Positions 52,094 through 61,361 are shown, numbered from the stretch's first letter. The stretch is 64,000 nucleotides of DNA from Acidovorax sp. CCYZU-2555 (GCF_018413525.1 NZ_JAHCDD010000024.1:1-64000), one strand, 5' to 3'. Program-made: numbers and translations. Notes: generated by a model not told the origin, from the letters alone.

Positions 52094-52832
52094 GAATAAT
52101 CTTCCCATTAATGGAGTTGCATTTCTTCAAAGTGGTTTGCACGGGCGCAAGAGAGCCTAATTTGCAACTCACGGTGCTTTCGTCGGACCTTTGGGTGACG
52201 TCCGGTTGTGGATTTTCAAGCCCCACAGGCTGTTTGACGCCATTCGCTGCCTGATAGGATGGCATCAGTTTTTCGTGCTGGACCGCTGTCTGGGCCAGGT
52301 AGCGACTTCTCAAGGTTTCAGGCGTCAGCGTACAAAGTTCCTGGCTTGGTGCCACAGTGATGTCAGGCAGAATTATGCAAAGCCCTGCAGTGTGGCGAAA
52401 GGGCTCGGTCGAATATACATCTCTATTGATGATATTGCCGTTCTGCAGTCTGATGGTATATCGGAATTGATACCGCTGTTGCGCCGGTTTATTGAGAGCA
52501 GAGCCAATCAGACCGCCTAGCAAGGCTACGCCTAAATGGGTTTTGGCTGAATAGCTGCCACCGCTGAAAGCTCTGTCTATATAGGCGGCGTCTGCTATGG
52601 CGCTCCCAAGCACGGTGCCGCCCACCGAGCCGGGCGTTGATCGGTCCACACCCTGGTTATCGATCAAAAGACCGAATGAATCATTTCGAAAAACTTCAAT
52701 GAGATAGGTTCGCTGAATTTCCGCGCGTTCCTGAGGTTCCAGGACACTCCATGCCGATTCTGAAACTCCAAGCATTGCCATGGCTTGTGCATTCGAGGAC
52801 AGCAATGCTGCGATAAACAGAACCCACCTCAT
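52086..52832 (-). CDS. Exported glycine-zipper protein, AT-rich gene
   Basis: 248 residues from the ATG at 52832, which has GAGG nine bases upstream and opens the signal peptide RWVLFIAALLSSNAQAMA; the frame above it is not protein-like. The middle carries a glycine zipper (GSVGGTVLGSAIADAAY and THLGVALLGGLIGSALN) followed by YQFRYTIRLQNGNIINRDVY, a strand reminiscent of SlyB-type outer-membrane proteins (glycine zipper plus YxVxVRLDNG). Four cysteines lie in the C-terminal half. Function unknown. Overlaps the lipoprotein gene by 8 bp; expected to act with it in the envelope. Confidence 0.68.
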   Translation of the reverse strand: MRWVLFIAALLSSNAQAMAMLGVSESAWSVLEPQERAEIQRTYLIEVFRNDSFGLLIDNQGVDRSTPGSVGGTVLGSAIADAAYIDRAFSGGSYSAKTHLGVALLGGLIGSALNKPAQQRYQFRYTIRLQNGNIINRDVYSTEPFRHTAGLCIILPDITVAPSQELCTLTPETLRSRYLAQTAVQHEKLMPSYQAANGVKQPVGLENPQPDVTQRSDESTVSCKLGSLAPVQTTLKKCNSINGKIIHE

Positions 52833-53243
52833 GAGAACCTCTTTGTGCTGGTGCAAGTTGTCGTTTTTGTCGAGTTTCGTCTGAAGTTTTTGCACGATGA
52901 TATGCATACTTTTGCAAACTATGTAAGTAAATTTTACATGCAATTTCGCTGAGGATGGAGTGCTGCCGTTGGAATCGCCGCAGAGCGCGAAGCTGCCGTT
53001 GCGAAAAAACCATCAAATCCACGGCTGCCGAGCCAGCCAAGCGAGCGCCACATTCGAGGTTGTGCAGGGTTGTCGCAAACGCATAGCCGTTATTTACCAG
53101 CCGTTTTTGGGCAAGGTCTGCCGGTCAAATCCATAAGGCTCTGTGCCTCGCAGACAAAAACTGGCTTCTTGCGTTTTTCAAGTTGCAGCGATGCACGTCG
53201 GACAGCGCTGATGACTACATCGCTGTCTTGAATTTTCCCTCGT
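52833..53243. other. Non-coding AT-rich stretch left of the antitoxin remnant
   Basis: About 410 bp. It includes the promoter candidate at 52903-52931 and an inverted repeat ATGTAA-GTAAATT-TTACAT (52921-52939). The rest (53000-53240) shows no gene, repeat or RNA that I recognise. Confidence 0.55.
52903..52931 (-). promoter_or_regulatory. Putative promoter of the AT-rich envelope pair
   Basis: On the minus strand TTTACT (52926-52931) and TATGCA (52903-52908) with a 17-bp spacer, 70 bp before the ATG at 52832. The inverted repeat at 52921-52939 overlaps the -35. Confidence 0.4.
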
Positions 53244-53515
53244 TCACGGCTTCATGCCGAACCTCTTGACGCGGGTTTGCCAGCCCTTGCCGCTTCCTTC
53301 ATGCCATCGAGTACATCCGCATCAATGCGCGTTGTGATGGGGGTCTTGGGCCGCTGCGCCGTTGGCCGACCGCGGCGCATGAGTGGCTTCATCCTGGCTG
53401 CCAGGCCCGCTATGATTTCCATCGTTTCCGGGTCAACTGCAATGCCGCTATTGATTGCAGCATCTTCGGCATTCGTTGGTACGATGAGTCCCGCTTTACT
53501 CAGACGCTTGTTCAT
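53244..53515 (-). pseudogene. Frameshifted BrnA-type antitoxin remnant
   Basis: The frame 53515-53252 starts MNKRLSKAG and reaches PKTPITTRIDADVLDGMKEA, which matches the DNA-binding part of BrnA/DUF4415 antitoxins, then diverges (ARAGKPASRGSA, stop). In another frame the same DNA reads GKGWQTRVKRFGMKP before a stop at 53244, and GKGWQTR is the motif expected to come next in BrnA. A small indel near 53296 has therefore broken the gene, and the C-terminal helix is missing. No brnT toxin gene is visible upstream (beyond 53515), so it looks like a decayed toxin-antitoxin locus. Confidence 0.7.
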
Positions 53516-53716
53516 AGTGTTTTAACGATATGAATTCCGGTCAGTGCAGTTCGCTTCAGGATACGTGCGTGACCTGGTTGCCATGGCTTGACGAACGGAC
53601 GGGGGCCTTTGACGAAGGTCGCGCTGGCTCATGCAGGCCCCGTTTTTCCATGCCCCCATGGTGGGCATTTGGGGTTTGTGCGCCTCAATCTCTCTGCTGC
53701 GCAGGCAGAAAAGAAC
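53516..53716. other. Unassigned stretch between antitoxin remnant and tRNA terminator
   Basis: About 200 bp in which all frames give only short ORFs that resemble nothing. Possibly remains of the toxin half or of a mobile element. Confidence 0.5.
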
Positions 53717-53719
53717 ATG

Positions 53720-53757
53720 AAAAAAGCCGTTAAGTTCTTGAAACTTAACGGCTTTTT
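53720..53757. terminator. Bidirectional terminator after tRNA-Leu
   Basis: AAAAAGCCGTTAAGTT-CTTGA-AACTTAACGGCTTTTT, a 16-bp perfect stem directly after the tRNA 3' end on the minus strand. Confidence 0.93.
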
Positions 53758-53762
53758 GCGTT

Positions 53763-53847
53763 TGGTGCCCGGGGCCGGAATCGAACCGGCACACCTTTCG
53801 GTGGGGGATTTTGAGTCCCCTGCGTCTACCAATTTCACCACCCGGGC
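53763..53847 (-). tRNA. tRNA-Leu (anticodon CAA)
   Basis: 85 nt on the minus strand. Acceptor GCCCGGG pairs with CCCGGGC, followed by A and an encoded CCA (53763-53765). The anticodon arm GGGGA-CTCAAAA-TCCCC gives anticodon CAA (codon UUG). A long variable arm CACCGAAAGGTG marks class II, and the T arm GCCGGTTCGATTCCGGC is standard. Lies at the right edge of the AT-rich stretch. Confidence 0.96.
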
Positions 53848-53888
53848 TTGAATTTGTGCAGACGCGAATTATGGCACATTTGAGGCTT

Positions 53889-54794
53889 ATGAAAACGTAT
53901 TTGACCATCGAAGACGCAATCGGCCAGACGCCCCTGGTTGCGCTGCAACGTATTGGCGCTGAGGACAACAAGGAACGCGGCAACGTGATTCTTGGCAAGC
54001 TGGAGGGCAACAATCCGGCGGGTTCGGTCAAGGATCGACCGGCGGTGTCCATGATCCGTCGCGCCGAGGAGCGTGGCGAAATCAAGCCCGGCGATACGCT
54101 GATCGAGGCGACTTCGGGCAACACGGGTATTGCGCTGGCCATGGCCGCGGCCATCAAGGGCTACCGCATGGTGCTGGTCATGCCCGAAGACCTGTCTGTC
54201 GAGCGTGCGCAGACCATGAAGGCCTATGGCGCCGAGTTGATCCTCACGCCCAAGAGCGGCGGCATGGAATATGCGCGCGATCTGGCCGACCAGATGGTGC
54301 TGCAGGGCAAGGGCCGCATCCTGGACCAGTTCGCCAATCCCGACAATCCGCGCGCCCACTATGAGACCACGGGCCCCGAGCTGTGGGAGCAGACCGGCGG
54401 CGAGATCACCCACTTCGTGAGCGCGATGGGCACGACCGGCACCATCACCGGTGTCGCCAAGTACCTCAAGGAAAAGAATCCCGCGATCCGCATCATCGGC
54501 GCCCAGCCCCAGGAAGGCTCGCGCATTCCGGGCATTCGCAAGTGGCCCGAGGAATACATGCCCAAGATCTACGACGCTTCGCTGGTCGATGAGACGGTGT
54601 CGGTGAGCCAGGACGACGCCGAAGACCTGTGCCGCCGTCTGGCGCGCGAAGAGGGTATTTTTGCGGGCATTTCGGCGGCTGGTGCCTGCTGGGTCGCGCA
54701 GGAGATTGCCAAGCGCGAGAAAAACGCGACCATCGTGTTCGTGGTCTGCGATCGCGGCGATCGTTACCTGTCCACCGGCGTCTTCCCGGCCTGA
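53889..54794 (+). CDS. cysM: Cysteine synthase B
   Basis: 301 residues from the ATG at 53889; an ATG at 53871 adds only six residues. PLP enzyme making cysteine (or S-sulfocysteine) from O-acetylserine. KLEGNNPAGSVKDRPAVSMI carries the PLP lysine, EATSGNTGIALAMAAAIKGY binds the phosphate, and VSAMGTTGTITGVAKYLKEK and VFVVCDRGDRYLSTGVF fit CysM rather than CysK. Divergent from tRNA-Leu. Confidence 0.95.
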   Translation: MKTYLTIEDAIGQTPLVALQRIGAEDNKERGNVILGKLEGNNPAGSVKDRPAVSMIRRAEERGEIKPGDTLIEATSGNTGIALAMAAAIKGYRMVLVMPEDLSVERAQTMKAYGAELILTPKSGGMEYARDLADQMVLQGKGRILDQFANPDNPRAHYETTGPELWEQTGGEITHFVSAMGTTGTITGVAKYLKEKNPAIRIIGAQPQEGSRIPGIRKWPEEYMPKIYDASLVDETVSVSQDDAEDLCRRLAREEGIFAGISAAGACWVAQEIAKREKNATIVFVVCDRGDRYLSTGVFPA

Positions 54795-54851
54795 TCCGGG
54801 CGCGCGCCGGTCTTTGCTGCGCTGGCAGCGTTTCTGTCCAAGGATCTGCGC

Positions 54852-55400
54852 ATGCAGTATGAAACCCGGTTTTGCAGCCATTGCGCGACGCCGCTGCAGT
54901 GGCTCACAGTCGCTGAAGATGGCGGCGACGTGCAGCGTCTGCGCTGCGCGGCCTGTGGCTGGACGCACTGGAACAATCCTACGCCGGTGCTCGCGGCCAT
55001 CGTCGAGCATGAGGGCCGGGTGCTGTTGGCGCGCAATGCGGCCTGGCCCGAGAAAGTCTTCGGGCTGATCACCGGGTTCATGGAGGCCGGCGAATCGCCC
55101 GAGCAGGGGATTGCGCGTGAAGTGCTGGAGGAAACCGGTCTGGTGGTGCAGTCGCATCAGCTGATCGGTGCCTATGAGTTCCTGCGCATGAACCAGGTCA
55201 TCATTGCCTACCATGTGGAGGCGACGGGCCAGGTGCGGTTGTCGCCCGAGTTGCTCGAGTACCGGCTGGTCGCGCCCGAGAAGGTGCAGTGCTGGCCCGC
55301 CGGCACGGGGCAGGCGCTCGCGACCTGGCTGCGCAGCCGCGGCCATGAGCCGGAGTTCATCGATTTCTGGCGCCGCGACGAGAATGCAGCGACGGCTTAA
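54852..55400 (+). CDS. NUDIX hydrolase with zinc ribbon
   Basis: 182 residues. An N-terminal zinc ribbon (FCSHCATPL ... RCAACGW) is joined to a NUDIX domain with the complete box GFMEAGESPEQGIAREVLEE followed by TGLVV. The arrangement recalls NudC-type pyrophosphatases, but the length is shorter and the SQPWPFPxS signature of NudC is absent. Likely acts on nucleoside-diphosphate derivatives. Start supported by AAGGA seven bases upstream. Confidence 0.88.
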   Translation: MQYETRFCSHCATPLQWLTVAEDGGDVQRLRCAACGWTHWNNPTPVLAAIVEHEGRVLLARNAAWPEKVFGLITGFMEAGESPEQGIAREVLEETGLVVQSHQLIGAYEFLRMNQVIIAYHVEATGQVRLSPELLEYRLVAPEKVQCWPAGTGQALATWLRSRGHEPEFIDFWRRDENAATA

Positions 55401-55411
55401 AATGCAGCGCT

Positions 55412-55639
55412 ATGGACATCCACAAAGAAATCGATACCCGCGGTCTTAACTGCCCTCTGCCCATCCTCAAGGCCAAGAAGGCCCTGGCGGAGATGGTGAC
55501 CGGTCAGCTGCTCAAGGTGGTCGCCACGGACACCGGCTCGATGCGCGACTTCCAGGCATTTGCCAAGCAGACCGGCAATGAACTGGTCGAGCAGCAGACG
55601 CAGGGCAGCGAGTTCATTCACATATTGCGTAGGCGCTGA
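55412..55639 (+). CDS. TusA/SirA-family sulfur carrier
   Basis: 75 residues, complete. DTRGLNCPLPILKAKKALAE holds the CPxP motif, whose cysteine carries persulfide sulfur in TusA relatives. Twelve bp after the NUDIX gene and near cysM, which fits sulfur metabolism. The partner protein cannot be told from sequence. Confidence 0.9.
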   Translation: MDIHKEIDTRGLNCPLPILKAKKALAEMVTGQLLKVVATDTGSMRDFQAFAKQTGNELVEQQTQGSEFIHILRRR

Positions 55640-55846
55640 GCCCTTGCAGCCTTCGACAAGCTCAGGGTGAGCGGTATTGTCATGTGGAGGGCAGGCCGTT
55701 CACCCTTCGACAGGCTCAGGGCGAACGGGGATTTTGAAGCCCGCTATTTCTTTTGAACGCCTTGCGAGACCCCGTCTCGCTTACCCCGCTCAGGACGAAC
55801 GGTTGCGTTGAGCCTTGCGCAAGGCTCATGATGAACAGGTAAAAGA
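55640..55846. repeat. Cluster of extragenic palindromic repeats
   Basis: Full copies CCTTCGACAAGCTCAGGGTG (55650-55674) and CCCTTCGACAGGCTCAGGGC (55698-55729) are followed by a partial CTCAGGACGAACGG (55789-55802). A perfect hairpin GCGAGAC-CCC-GTCTCGC (55764-55780) and a perfect palindrome GAGCCTTGCGCAAGGCTC (55810-55827) also lie here. No gene; between convergent tusA-like and galU. Confidence 0.85.
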
Positions 55847-56737
55847 TTAAAGCGCCAGCGTCTTGAGATACGCCCGGAAGTCGTCGCCGACCTGCGGGTG
55901 CTGCAGTGCCAATTCCACCGTGGCCTGCAGAAAGCCTTCCTTGCTGCCGCAGTCGTAGCGCTTGCCCTGGTACTGGAACGCATAGACGGCTTCGTGCGCC
56001 ATCAGGCGTTCGATCGCGTCGGTCAGCTGGATTTCGCCGCCCACGCCTTGAGGCTGGTTGCGAATTTCGTGGAAGATGCGCGGCGTGAGCACATAGCGGC
56101 CGGCCACGCCCATGCGCGAAGGCGCGTCTGCGGGCGCGGGCTTTTCGACGATGCGGTCGACGCGCATCAGTGCGCCGCCCGCGGCTTCACCGGCGACGAT
56201 GCCGTAGCGCTTGACCTGGTCCAGCGGCACTTCCTGCACGGCCAGCAGCGAGCGGCCCTGCTTCTGGAACGCTTCGGTCATCTGCGCGAGCACGGGCTTG
56301 CCGCCTTCGGGGCCGACCATCAGATCGTCGGCCAGCAGCACGGCAAACGGCTCGTCGCCGACCAGCGCTTCGGCGCACAGCACCGCATGGCCCAGGCCCA
56401 GTGAACGGTGCTGGCGCACGAATGCGCAGTTCATGTCGTCGGGCTGGATCGAACGCACGAGTTCGAGCAGCTCCTGCTTGCCGGCCGCTTCCAGTTCGTT
56501 CTCGAGTTCGTAGGCGGTATCGAAATGGTCCTCGATGGCGCGCTTGCTGCGGCCGGTGACGAAGATCATGTGGCGTATGCCCGCGGCATAGGCCTCTTCC
56601 ACGGCGTACTGGATCAGCGGCTTGTCGACCACGGGCAGCATTTCCTTGGGCGAGGCCTTGGTTGCCGGCAGGAAGCGTGTGCCCAGACCGGCAACGGGAA
56701 ATACGGCTTTGCGCACGATGGTTTTGGTGGTGGGCAT
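55847..56737 (-). CDS. galU: UTP-glucose-1-phosphate uridylyltransferase
   Basis: 296 residues. Makes UDP-glucose for surface polysaccharides and trehalose. [20 protein letters not shown] and [20 protein letters not shown] hold the nucleotide and phosphate sites; [12 protein letters not shown] carries the metal aspartates; [16 protein letters not shown] and [14 protein letters not shown] are conserved. The gene starts 72 bp after the valS stop and is probably co-transcribed with it. Confidence 0.96.
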   Translation of the reverse strand: MPTTKTIVRKAVFPVAGLGTRFLPATKASPKEMLPVVDKPLIQYAVEEAYAAGIRHMIFVTGRSKRAIEDHFDTAYELENELEAAGKQELLELVRSIQPDDMNCAFVRQHRSLGLGHAVLCAEALVGDEPFAVLLADDLMVGPEGGKPVLAQMTEAFQKQGRSLLAVQEVPLDQVKRYGIVAGEAAGGALMRVDRIVEKPAPADAPSRMGVAGRYVLTPRIFHEIRNQPQGVGGEIQLTDAIERLMAHEAVYAFQYQGKRYDCGSKEGFLQATVELALQHPQVGDDFRAYLKTLAL

Positions 56738-56809
56738 GGAGTCTCTCTACGGGAAGCGGGGGACGGCGAGCGCAGCGCGCCGGGGGGCAGGCCCCCGGCG
56801 GTGCTGGTA

Positions 56810-59719
56810 TCAGCCCAGGCGAGCGAGCTGGTCGCGCAGGCGGTTGAGCGTGGCACCGAACTCGGCGACGCGCTTCTTTTCCTGATCGATCACGGCCGGC
56901 GGCGCCTTGGCGACGAAAGCTTCGTTGCTCAGCTTCACGTTGGCACGCGCGATTTCGCCTTCGATGCGCGCGGCTTCCTTGGCCAGGCGGATCTTCTCGG
57001 CGGCGATGTCGATTTCGATGAACAGGCACAGGCGGATGTCGCCGACCACGGCCACGGGCGCGGCCTGGGCGGCTGCGGCCCAGCCGGCCTCGTCATCGAA
57101 CACCTTGACTTCGCTGAGCTTGGCCAGCGCCTGCAGCACGGGGGCCACGGTGCGCAGGAACGCGCTTTCCTCGGCATTGCCGGCCACGGCGAACAGCGGC
57201 ACGCGCTGAGCAGGCGAGACGTTCATTTCGCCGCGCAGCGTGCGGCAGGCGTCGACCATCGACTTGATGCGCGCCACATGGGCGATCGCGGCTTCGTCGA
57301 TCTTCTCGGGCTGGGCCTGTGGGTAGCGCGCAATGCTCACCGACTCGCCAGGCAGGCCGGCGACGGGGGCGACCTTTTGCCACAGCTCTTCCGTGACGAA
57401 CGGAATGATGGGGTGGGCCAGGCGCAGGATGGCTTCGAGCGTGCGGATCAGCGTGCGGCGCGTGGCGCGCTGCTGGGCTTCGCTGCCGTGCTGGATCTGG
57501 GTCTTGGCGATTTCGAGGTACCAGTCGCAGAACTCGTTCCAGACGAAGTCATAGAGCGTGTTGGCGACGTTGTCGAGGCGGAACTCGGCAAAGCCCTTTT
57601 CGATCTCGGCTTCGACCTTCTGCAACTGCGAGGTGATCCAGCGATCGCACTGGCTGAACTCCATGTAGCCTTCGAACGCGCCGCCGGTCTGGCATTGCGC
57701 CTTGGCGTGGTCCTTGAGGCCGCAGTCCTGGCCTTCGCAGTTCATCAGCACGAAGCGGCTGGCGTTCCAGAGCTTGTTGCAGAAGTTGCGATAGCCTTCG
57801 CAGCGCTTGCTGTCGAAGTTGATCGAGCGGCCCAGCGAGGCCAGCGCGGCGAAGGTGAAGCGCAGCGCATCGGCGCCGTAGGCGGGAATGCCTTCGGGGA
57901 ATTCCTTTTGCGTGTTCTTGCGCACCTGGGGTGCGGTCTCGGGCTTGCGCAGGCCGACAGTGCGCTTGTCGAGCAGCGCGTCGATGTCGATGCCGTCGAT
58001 CAGATCGACCGGGTCGAGCACATTGCCTTCGGACTTGGACATCTTCTTGCCCTGGGCGTCGCGCACCAGGCCGTGCATGTAGACATGCTTGAACGGCACG
58101 CGGCCCGTGAAGTGCGTGGTCATCATGATCATCCGGGCGACCCAGAAGAAGATGATGTCGTAGCCGGTCACCAGCACCGAGGAGGGCAGGTAGAGGTTGA
58201 AGTCGTCGTCGGAGGCGTCGGTCTGGTTGGGCCAGCCCATGGTGCTGAACGGCACCAGTGCCGACGAGTACCAGGTGTCGAGCACGTCTTCGTCGCGGCG
58301 CAGCGTCTTGCCGGGCGCCTTGGCCTGGGCTTCGGCTTCGTCGCGCGCGACGATCACATTGCCGTCTTCGTCGTACCAGGCGGGAATCTGGTGGCCCCAC
58401 CACAGTTGGCGCGAGATGCACCAGTCCTGGATGTTGTTCATCCATTGGTTGTAGGTGTTGACCCAGTTCTCGGGCACGAACTTGACTTCGCCCGAGGCCA
58501 CGGCGTCGATGGCTTTCTGCGTGATCGACTTGCCCGTGGCATCGCCTTCGCCGACCTTGGTCATGGCGACGAACCACTGGTCGGTGAGCATGGGCTCGAC
58601 GACCTGGCCGGTGCGCGTGCAGATGGGCACCATCAGCTTGTGCTTCTTGGTCTCGACCAGCAGGCCCAGCGCGTCCAGATCGGCAACGATGGCCTTGCGC
58701 GCCACGAAGCGGTCCATGCCGCGGTACTTTTCAGGCGCTTCTTCGCTCACCGTGGCCTGCAGCGTCAGCACGACGATCATCGGCAGGTTGTGGCGCTGGC
58801 CGACCTGGTAATCGTTGGGGTCGTGCGCGGGCGTGACCTTGACCACGCCGGTGCCGAATTCCTTGTCGACGTAGTCGTCGGCAATGACGGGAATCTCGCG
58901 GCCCACCAGCGGCAGCGTCACGGTCTTGCCGATCAGGTGCGCATAGCGTTCGTCTTCGGGGTGGACCATCACGGCGGTATCGCCGAGCATGGTTTCAGGG
59001 CGCGTGGTGGCGACCACAAGCTGGCCCGAGCCATCGCTCAAAGGATAGGCGATGTGCCACAGCCAGCCGTCCTTTTCCTCGCTCTCGACTTCGAGGTCGG
59101 AGACCGCGGATTGCAGCTTCGGGTCCCAGTTCACCAGGCGCTTGCCGCGGTAGATCAGGCCTTGCTCATAGAGACGCACAAAGGTTTCGTTGACCACCGT
59201 GGACAGCTTGGGGTCCATGGTGAAGTACTCGCGCTCCCAGTCGACGCTGTCGCCCATGCGGCGCATCTGCGTGGTGATGGTGTTGCCCGACTGCTCTTTC
59301 CATTCCCAGACCTTGCTGACGAAGTTCTTGCGCGCTTCGGTGGGCGTGGGGCCCATGTCGTGGCGGCTGATGCCTTGTTCCTGCAGTTGGCGCTCGACGA
59401 CGATCTGCGTGGCGATGCCCGCGTGGTCGGTGCCCGGCACCCAGGTGGTGTTGAAGCCCTTCATGCGGTGGTAGCGCGTGAGGGAATCCATGATGGTCTG
59501 GTTGAACGCATGGCCCATGTGCAGCGTGCCGGTCACATTGGGTGGCGGCAGCTGGATGGAGAACGAAGGCTGGCTGGTATCGGCCTGGCCCGTGCCGCGC
59601 ACGCCGCCCGCGCCGTAGCCGCGCTTTTCCCACTCGGGTCCCCAATGGGCCTCGAGGGCTGCGGGTTCAAAGGATTTGGAGAGGCTGTCGAGGCCCGGCT
59701 GTGCAATGGAGTCGCTCAT
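56810..59719 (-). CDS. valS: Valyl-tRNA synthetase
   Basis: 969 residues, class I synthetase charging tRNA-Val. HIGH signature in [18 protein letters not shown] near residue 55, editing (CP1) domain with [19 protein letters not shown], catalytic [12 protein letters not shown] at about 563, anticodon-binding helices and a C-terminal coiled coil ([16 protein letters not shown]). Full length compared with E. coli (951). The long plus-strand ORF covering it is a shadow. Confidence 0.97.
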   Translation of the reverse strand: MSDSIAQPGLDSLSKSFEPAALEAHWGPEWEKRGYGAGGVRGTGQADTSQPSFSIQLPPPNVTGTLHMGHAFNQTIMDSLTRYHRMKGFNTTWVPGTDHAGIATQIVVERQLQEQGISRHDMGPTPTEARKNFVSKVWEWKEQSGNTITTQMRRMGDSVDWEREYFTMDPKLSTVVNETFVRLYEQGLIYRGKRLVNWDPKLQSAVSDLEVESEEKDGWLWHIAYPLSDGSGQLVVATTRPETMLGDTAVMVHPEDERYAHLIGKTVTLPLVGREIPVIADDYVDKEFGTGVVKVTPAHDPNDYQVGQRHNLPMIVVLTLQATVSEEAPEKYRGMDRFVARKAIVADLDALGLLVETKKHKLMVPICTRTGQVVEPMLTDQWFVAMTKVGEGDATGKSITQKAIDAVASGEVKFVPENWVNTYNQWMNNIQDWCISRQLWWGHQIPAWYDEDGNVIVARDEAEAQAKAPGKTLRRDEDVLDTWYSSALVPFSTMGWPNQTDASDDDFNLYLPSSVLVTGYDIIFFWVARMIMMTTHFTGRVPFKHVYMHGLVRDAQGKKMSKSEGNVLDPVDLIDGIDIDALLDKRTVGLRKPETAPQVRKNTQKEFPEGIPAYGADALRFTFAALASLGRSINFDSKRCEGYRNFCNKLWNASRFVLMNCEGQDCGLKDHAKAQCQTGGAFEGYMEFSQCDRWITSQLQKVEAEIEKGFAEFRLDNVANTLYDFVWNEFCDWYLEIAKTQIQHGSEAQQRATRRTLIRTLEAILRLAHPIIPFVTEELWQKVAPVAGLPGESVSIARYPQAQPEKIDEAAIAHVARIKSMVDACRTLRGEMNVSPAQRVPLFAVAGNAEESAFLRTVAPVLQALAKLSEVKVFDDEAGWAAAAQAAPVAVVGDIRLCLFIEIDIAAEKIRLAKEAARIEGEIARANVKLSNEAFVAKAPPAVIDQEKKRVAEFGATLNRLRDQLARLG

Positions 59720-59740
59720 GGAGGGGGTGCCAATGCAAAC

Positions 59741-59773
59741 GGCATCGCCCCCATTGAAGGGGGAAGATGCCGT
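59741..59773. repeat. Hairpin upstream of valS
   Basis: CGGCATC-G-CCCCC-ATTGAA-GGGGG-AA-GATGCCG, an imperfect inverted repeat 22-54 bp before the valS start. On the valS transcript it would form a stable 5' structure. Confidence 0.6.
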
Positions 59774-59864
59774 CCACAGGGGTTAGTAGATGACGGATTG
59801 GCGTTGATTTTACCGACCCTGCCGGTCTGCGGGCGGGCCGGGCGCAATATCCGTCGCAAAGCCC

Positions 59865-60491
59865 TCAGGCCTGGGTCTTTTCGGGCACGAATTCAGGGCG
59901 ATCGTTGCCTTGCGGCTTGAGCGTTTCGCCGGTCTTGCCGGCCGCGCGCTCGCTGCGCCACTGCTTCTTGCGCTCGGTCCATTCGGCCAGGCGCGCATGG
60001 GCCGTGGTGCTTTCCTTGGCCATCTGTACTGCATCGGCGAGCTGGGCCGATAGCTCCAGGCGAATGCCGTTGGGGTCGAAGAAGTAAATGCTCTTGAAGA
60101 TGTGGTGGTCGGTCACGCCCAGCACTTCGACGCCATGGGCTTGCAGCCGCACCTTGGCGTTCTCGAGTTCCTCGACGGTGTTGACGCGAAACGCGATGTG
60201 GTTGACCCAGGCCGGCGTATTGGGCGAAGGCTCAGCCGCGAGGTCGTCGCCCAGGTCGAAGAAGGCGATGAACGAGCCGTCCTGCAGGCGGAAGAAGAAG
60301 TGTGTGTAGGGGCAGTATTCGCCGGTGCTGGGAACGTAGTCGCTCTGGATGATGTGATAGAGCGGCAGGCCCAGGATGTCTTCGTAGAAGTGGCGCGTTT
60401 CCTCGGCATCACGCGCCTTGTAGGCGAAGTGGTGCAGCTGCTGGATGGGCGCGGCGGGCGGCAGTGCAGACAGGGGGGAGAGGGCGGCCAT
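59865..60491 (-). CDS. VOC-family protein
   Basis: 208 residues. The vicinal-oxygen-chelate fold: IQQLHHFAYKARDAEETRHF at the start, where the histidine fits the first metal ligand, then HFFFRLQDGSFIAFFDLGD, WVNHIAFRVNTVEELENAKV and IFKSIYFFDPNGIRLEL. The H-x(n)-E pattern of glyoxalase/extradiol dioxygenases is suggested by H and the late E in LEL. The C-terminal 40 residues are charged. Substrate unknown. Confidence 0.87.
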   Translation of the reverse strand: MAALSPLSALPPAAPIQQLHHFAYKARDAEETRHFYEDILGLPLYHIIQSDYVPSTGEYCPYTHFFFRLQDGSFIAFFDLGDDLAAEPSPNTPAWVNHIAFRVNTVEELENAKVRLQAHGVEVLGVTDHHIFKSIYFFDPNGIRLELSAQLADAVQMAKESTTAHARLAEWTERKKQWRSERAAGKTGETLKPQGNDRPEFVPEKTQA

Positions 60492-60578
60492 GGAAGTCTC
60501 CTGGAAAAGTGAGTTTCTCTATTTTAAATCAATTCACCTAAACGTAATTTTTTTATTGAAGCGTTTTGGCACGGGCAC

Positions 60579-60614
60579 AAAAAAGGCCGGTACCTCTTGC
60601 GAAGTACCGGCCTT
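60579..60614 (-). terminator. Terminator of the YceI operon
   Basis: Inverted repeat AAAGGCCGGTAC ... GTACCGGCCTTT with a T-run on the minus strand, 27 bp after the last yceI-like gene. Confidence 0.9.
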
Positions 60615-60640
60615 TGGCTGCCCGCAAGGGCGAGCGCGGA

Positions 60641-61216
60641 TTACTGCTTGACGGCTTCGATCTGCAGAACCAGGCGCACTTGCTTGGCCGCGCCGAAGTT
60701 CACGCCGTAGTCCAGGCCGAAGGCCGTGCGGTCGATCGTGGCTTCGAAGTCGCCGCCGCAGACTTCACGCTTTTGCAGCATGGGGCTGGGGTAGCAGTTG
60801 AACTTGTTGGCCTTGAAAGTCACGGGCTGGGTCTTGTCGAGCAGCGTCAGCTGGCCGGTGACTTCCTTGACCTTGTCGCCGTCGAACACGAACTTGTCCG
60901 AAACGAACTTGGCGGTGGGGAACTTGGCGACATTGAAGATGTCGGCGCTTTGCAGGTGCTTGTCGAAGCCGGGCGTACCCGAGTTCACCGACGTCATGTC
61001 GAGCGTCACTTCCACCTTGCCGGTCTTGCCGGCGCGGTCGAACTCGACCGTGCCTTGCTTCTTGTCGAAGCGTGCGCGGTTGGTGGTCGCACCCATGTGG
61101 TCGATCTCGAACGTCGCGAAAGTGTGGGTCGGGTCGATGGCGTAGGTCGCGGGTGCGGCCTGGGCAACGGAAGCGAACAGGCCGGCGGCGGCGAGAGCGA
61201 AAAGCGTGGTGCGCAT
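60641..61216 (-). CDS. YceI-family periplasmic protein
   Basis: 191 residues from the ATG at 61216 with AGGAG seven bases before it. Signal peptide MRTTLFALAAAGLFASVAQA, then the YceI lipocalin-like barrel: YAIDPTHTFATFEIDHMGAT, KVEVTLDMTSVNSGTPGFDK, and DFEATIDRTAFGLDYGVNFG. YceI proteins bind isoprenoid-type lipids such as polyprenyl chains in the periplasm. Last gene of the cytochrome b561-yceI-yceI operon. Confidence 0.93.
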   Translation of the reverse strand: MRTTLFALAAAGLFASVAQAAPATYAIDPTHTFATFEIDHMGATTNRARFDKKQGTVEFDRAGKTGKVEVTLDMTSVNSGTPGFDKHLQSADIFNVAKFPTAKFVSDKFVFDGDKVKEVTGQLTLLDKTQPVTFKANKFNCYPSPMLQKREVCGGDFEATIDRTAFGLDYGVNFGAAKQVRLVLQIEAVKQ

Positions 61217-61361
61217 GTAAAAACTCCTGAGTGGAAAAAACCAATGAAAAAACCGTGTGGTAAAGGGCCTCGCCGGGACGAAGTCAGTTGCCAAATGGTG
61301 CCGATAACTCACGAAACTGGCGTGTCCCAGCAAGGGGACACCGAGCAAGGGCCGCCCCGCA

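Noticed and set aside
53516-53720. Possible brnT toxin gene upstream of the BrnA remnant
   Set aside because: All three minus-strand frames were read; none shows the BrnT fold residues or a frame longer than about 40 codons in sequence resembling it.
51009-53850. Direct repeat of the tRNA-Leu 3' end as attachment site
   Set aside because: No second copy of the last 15-20 tRNA bases could be seen to the left, so no att site is claimed.
53588-53851. 87-codon ORF across tRNA-Leu
   Set aside because: Its second half is the tRNA and its terminator; the coincidence with the tRNA excludes it as a gene.
56408-59920. 1170-codon plus-strand ORF
   Set aside because: Lies antisense to valS and galU, whose products are unmistakable. 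Its translation is a low-complexity mix typical of high-GC antisense frames.
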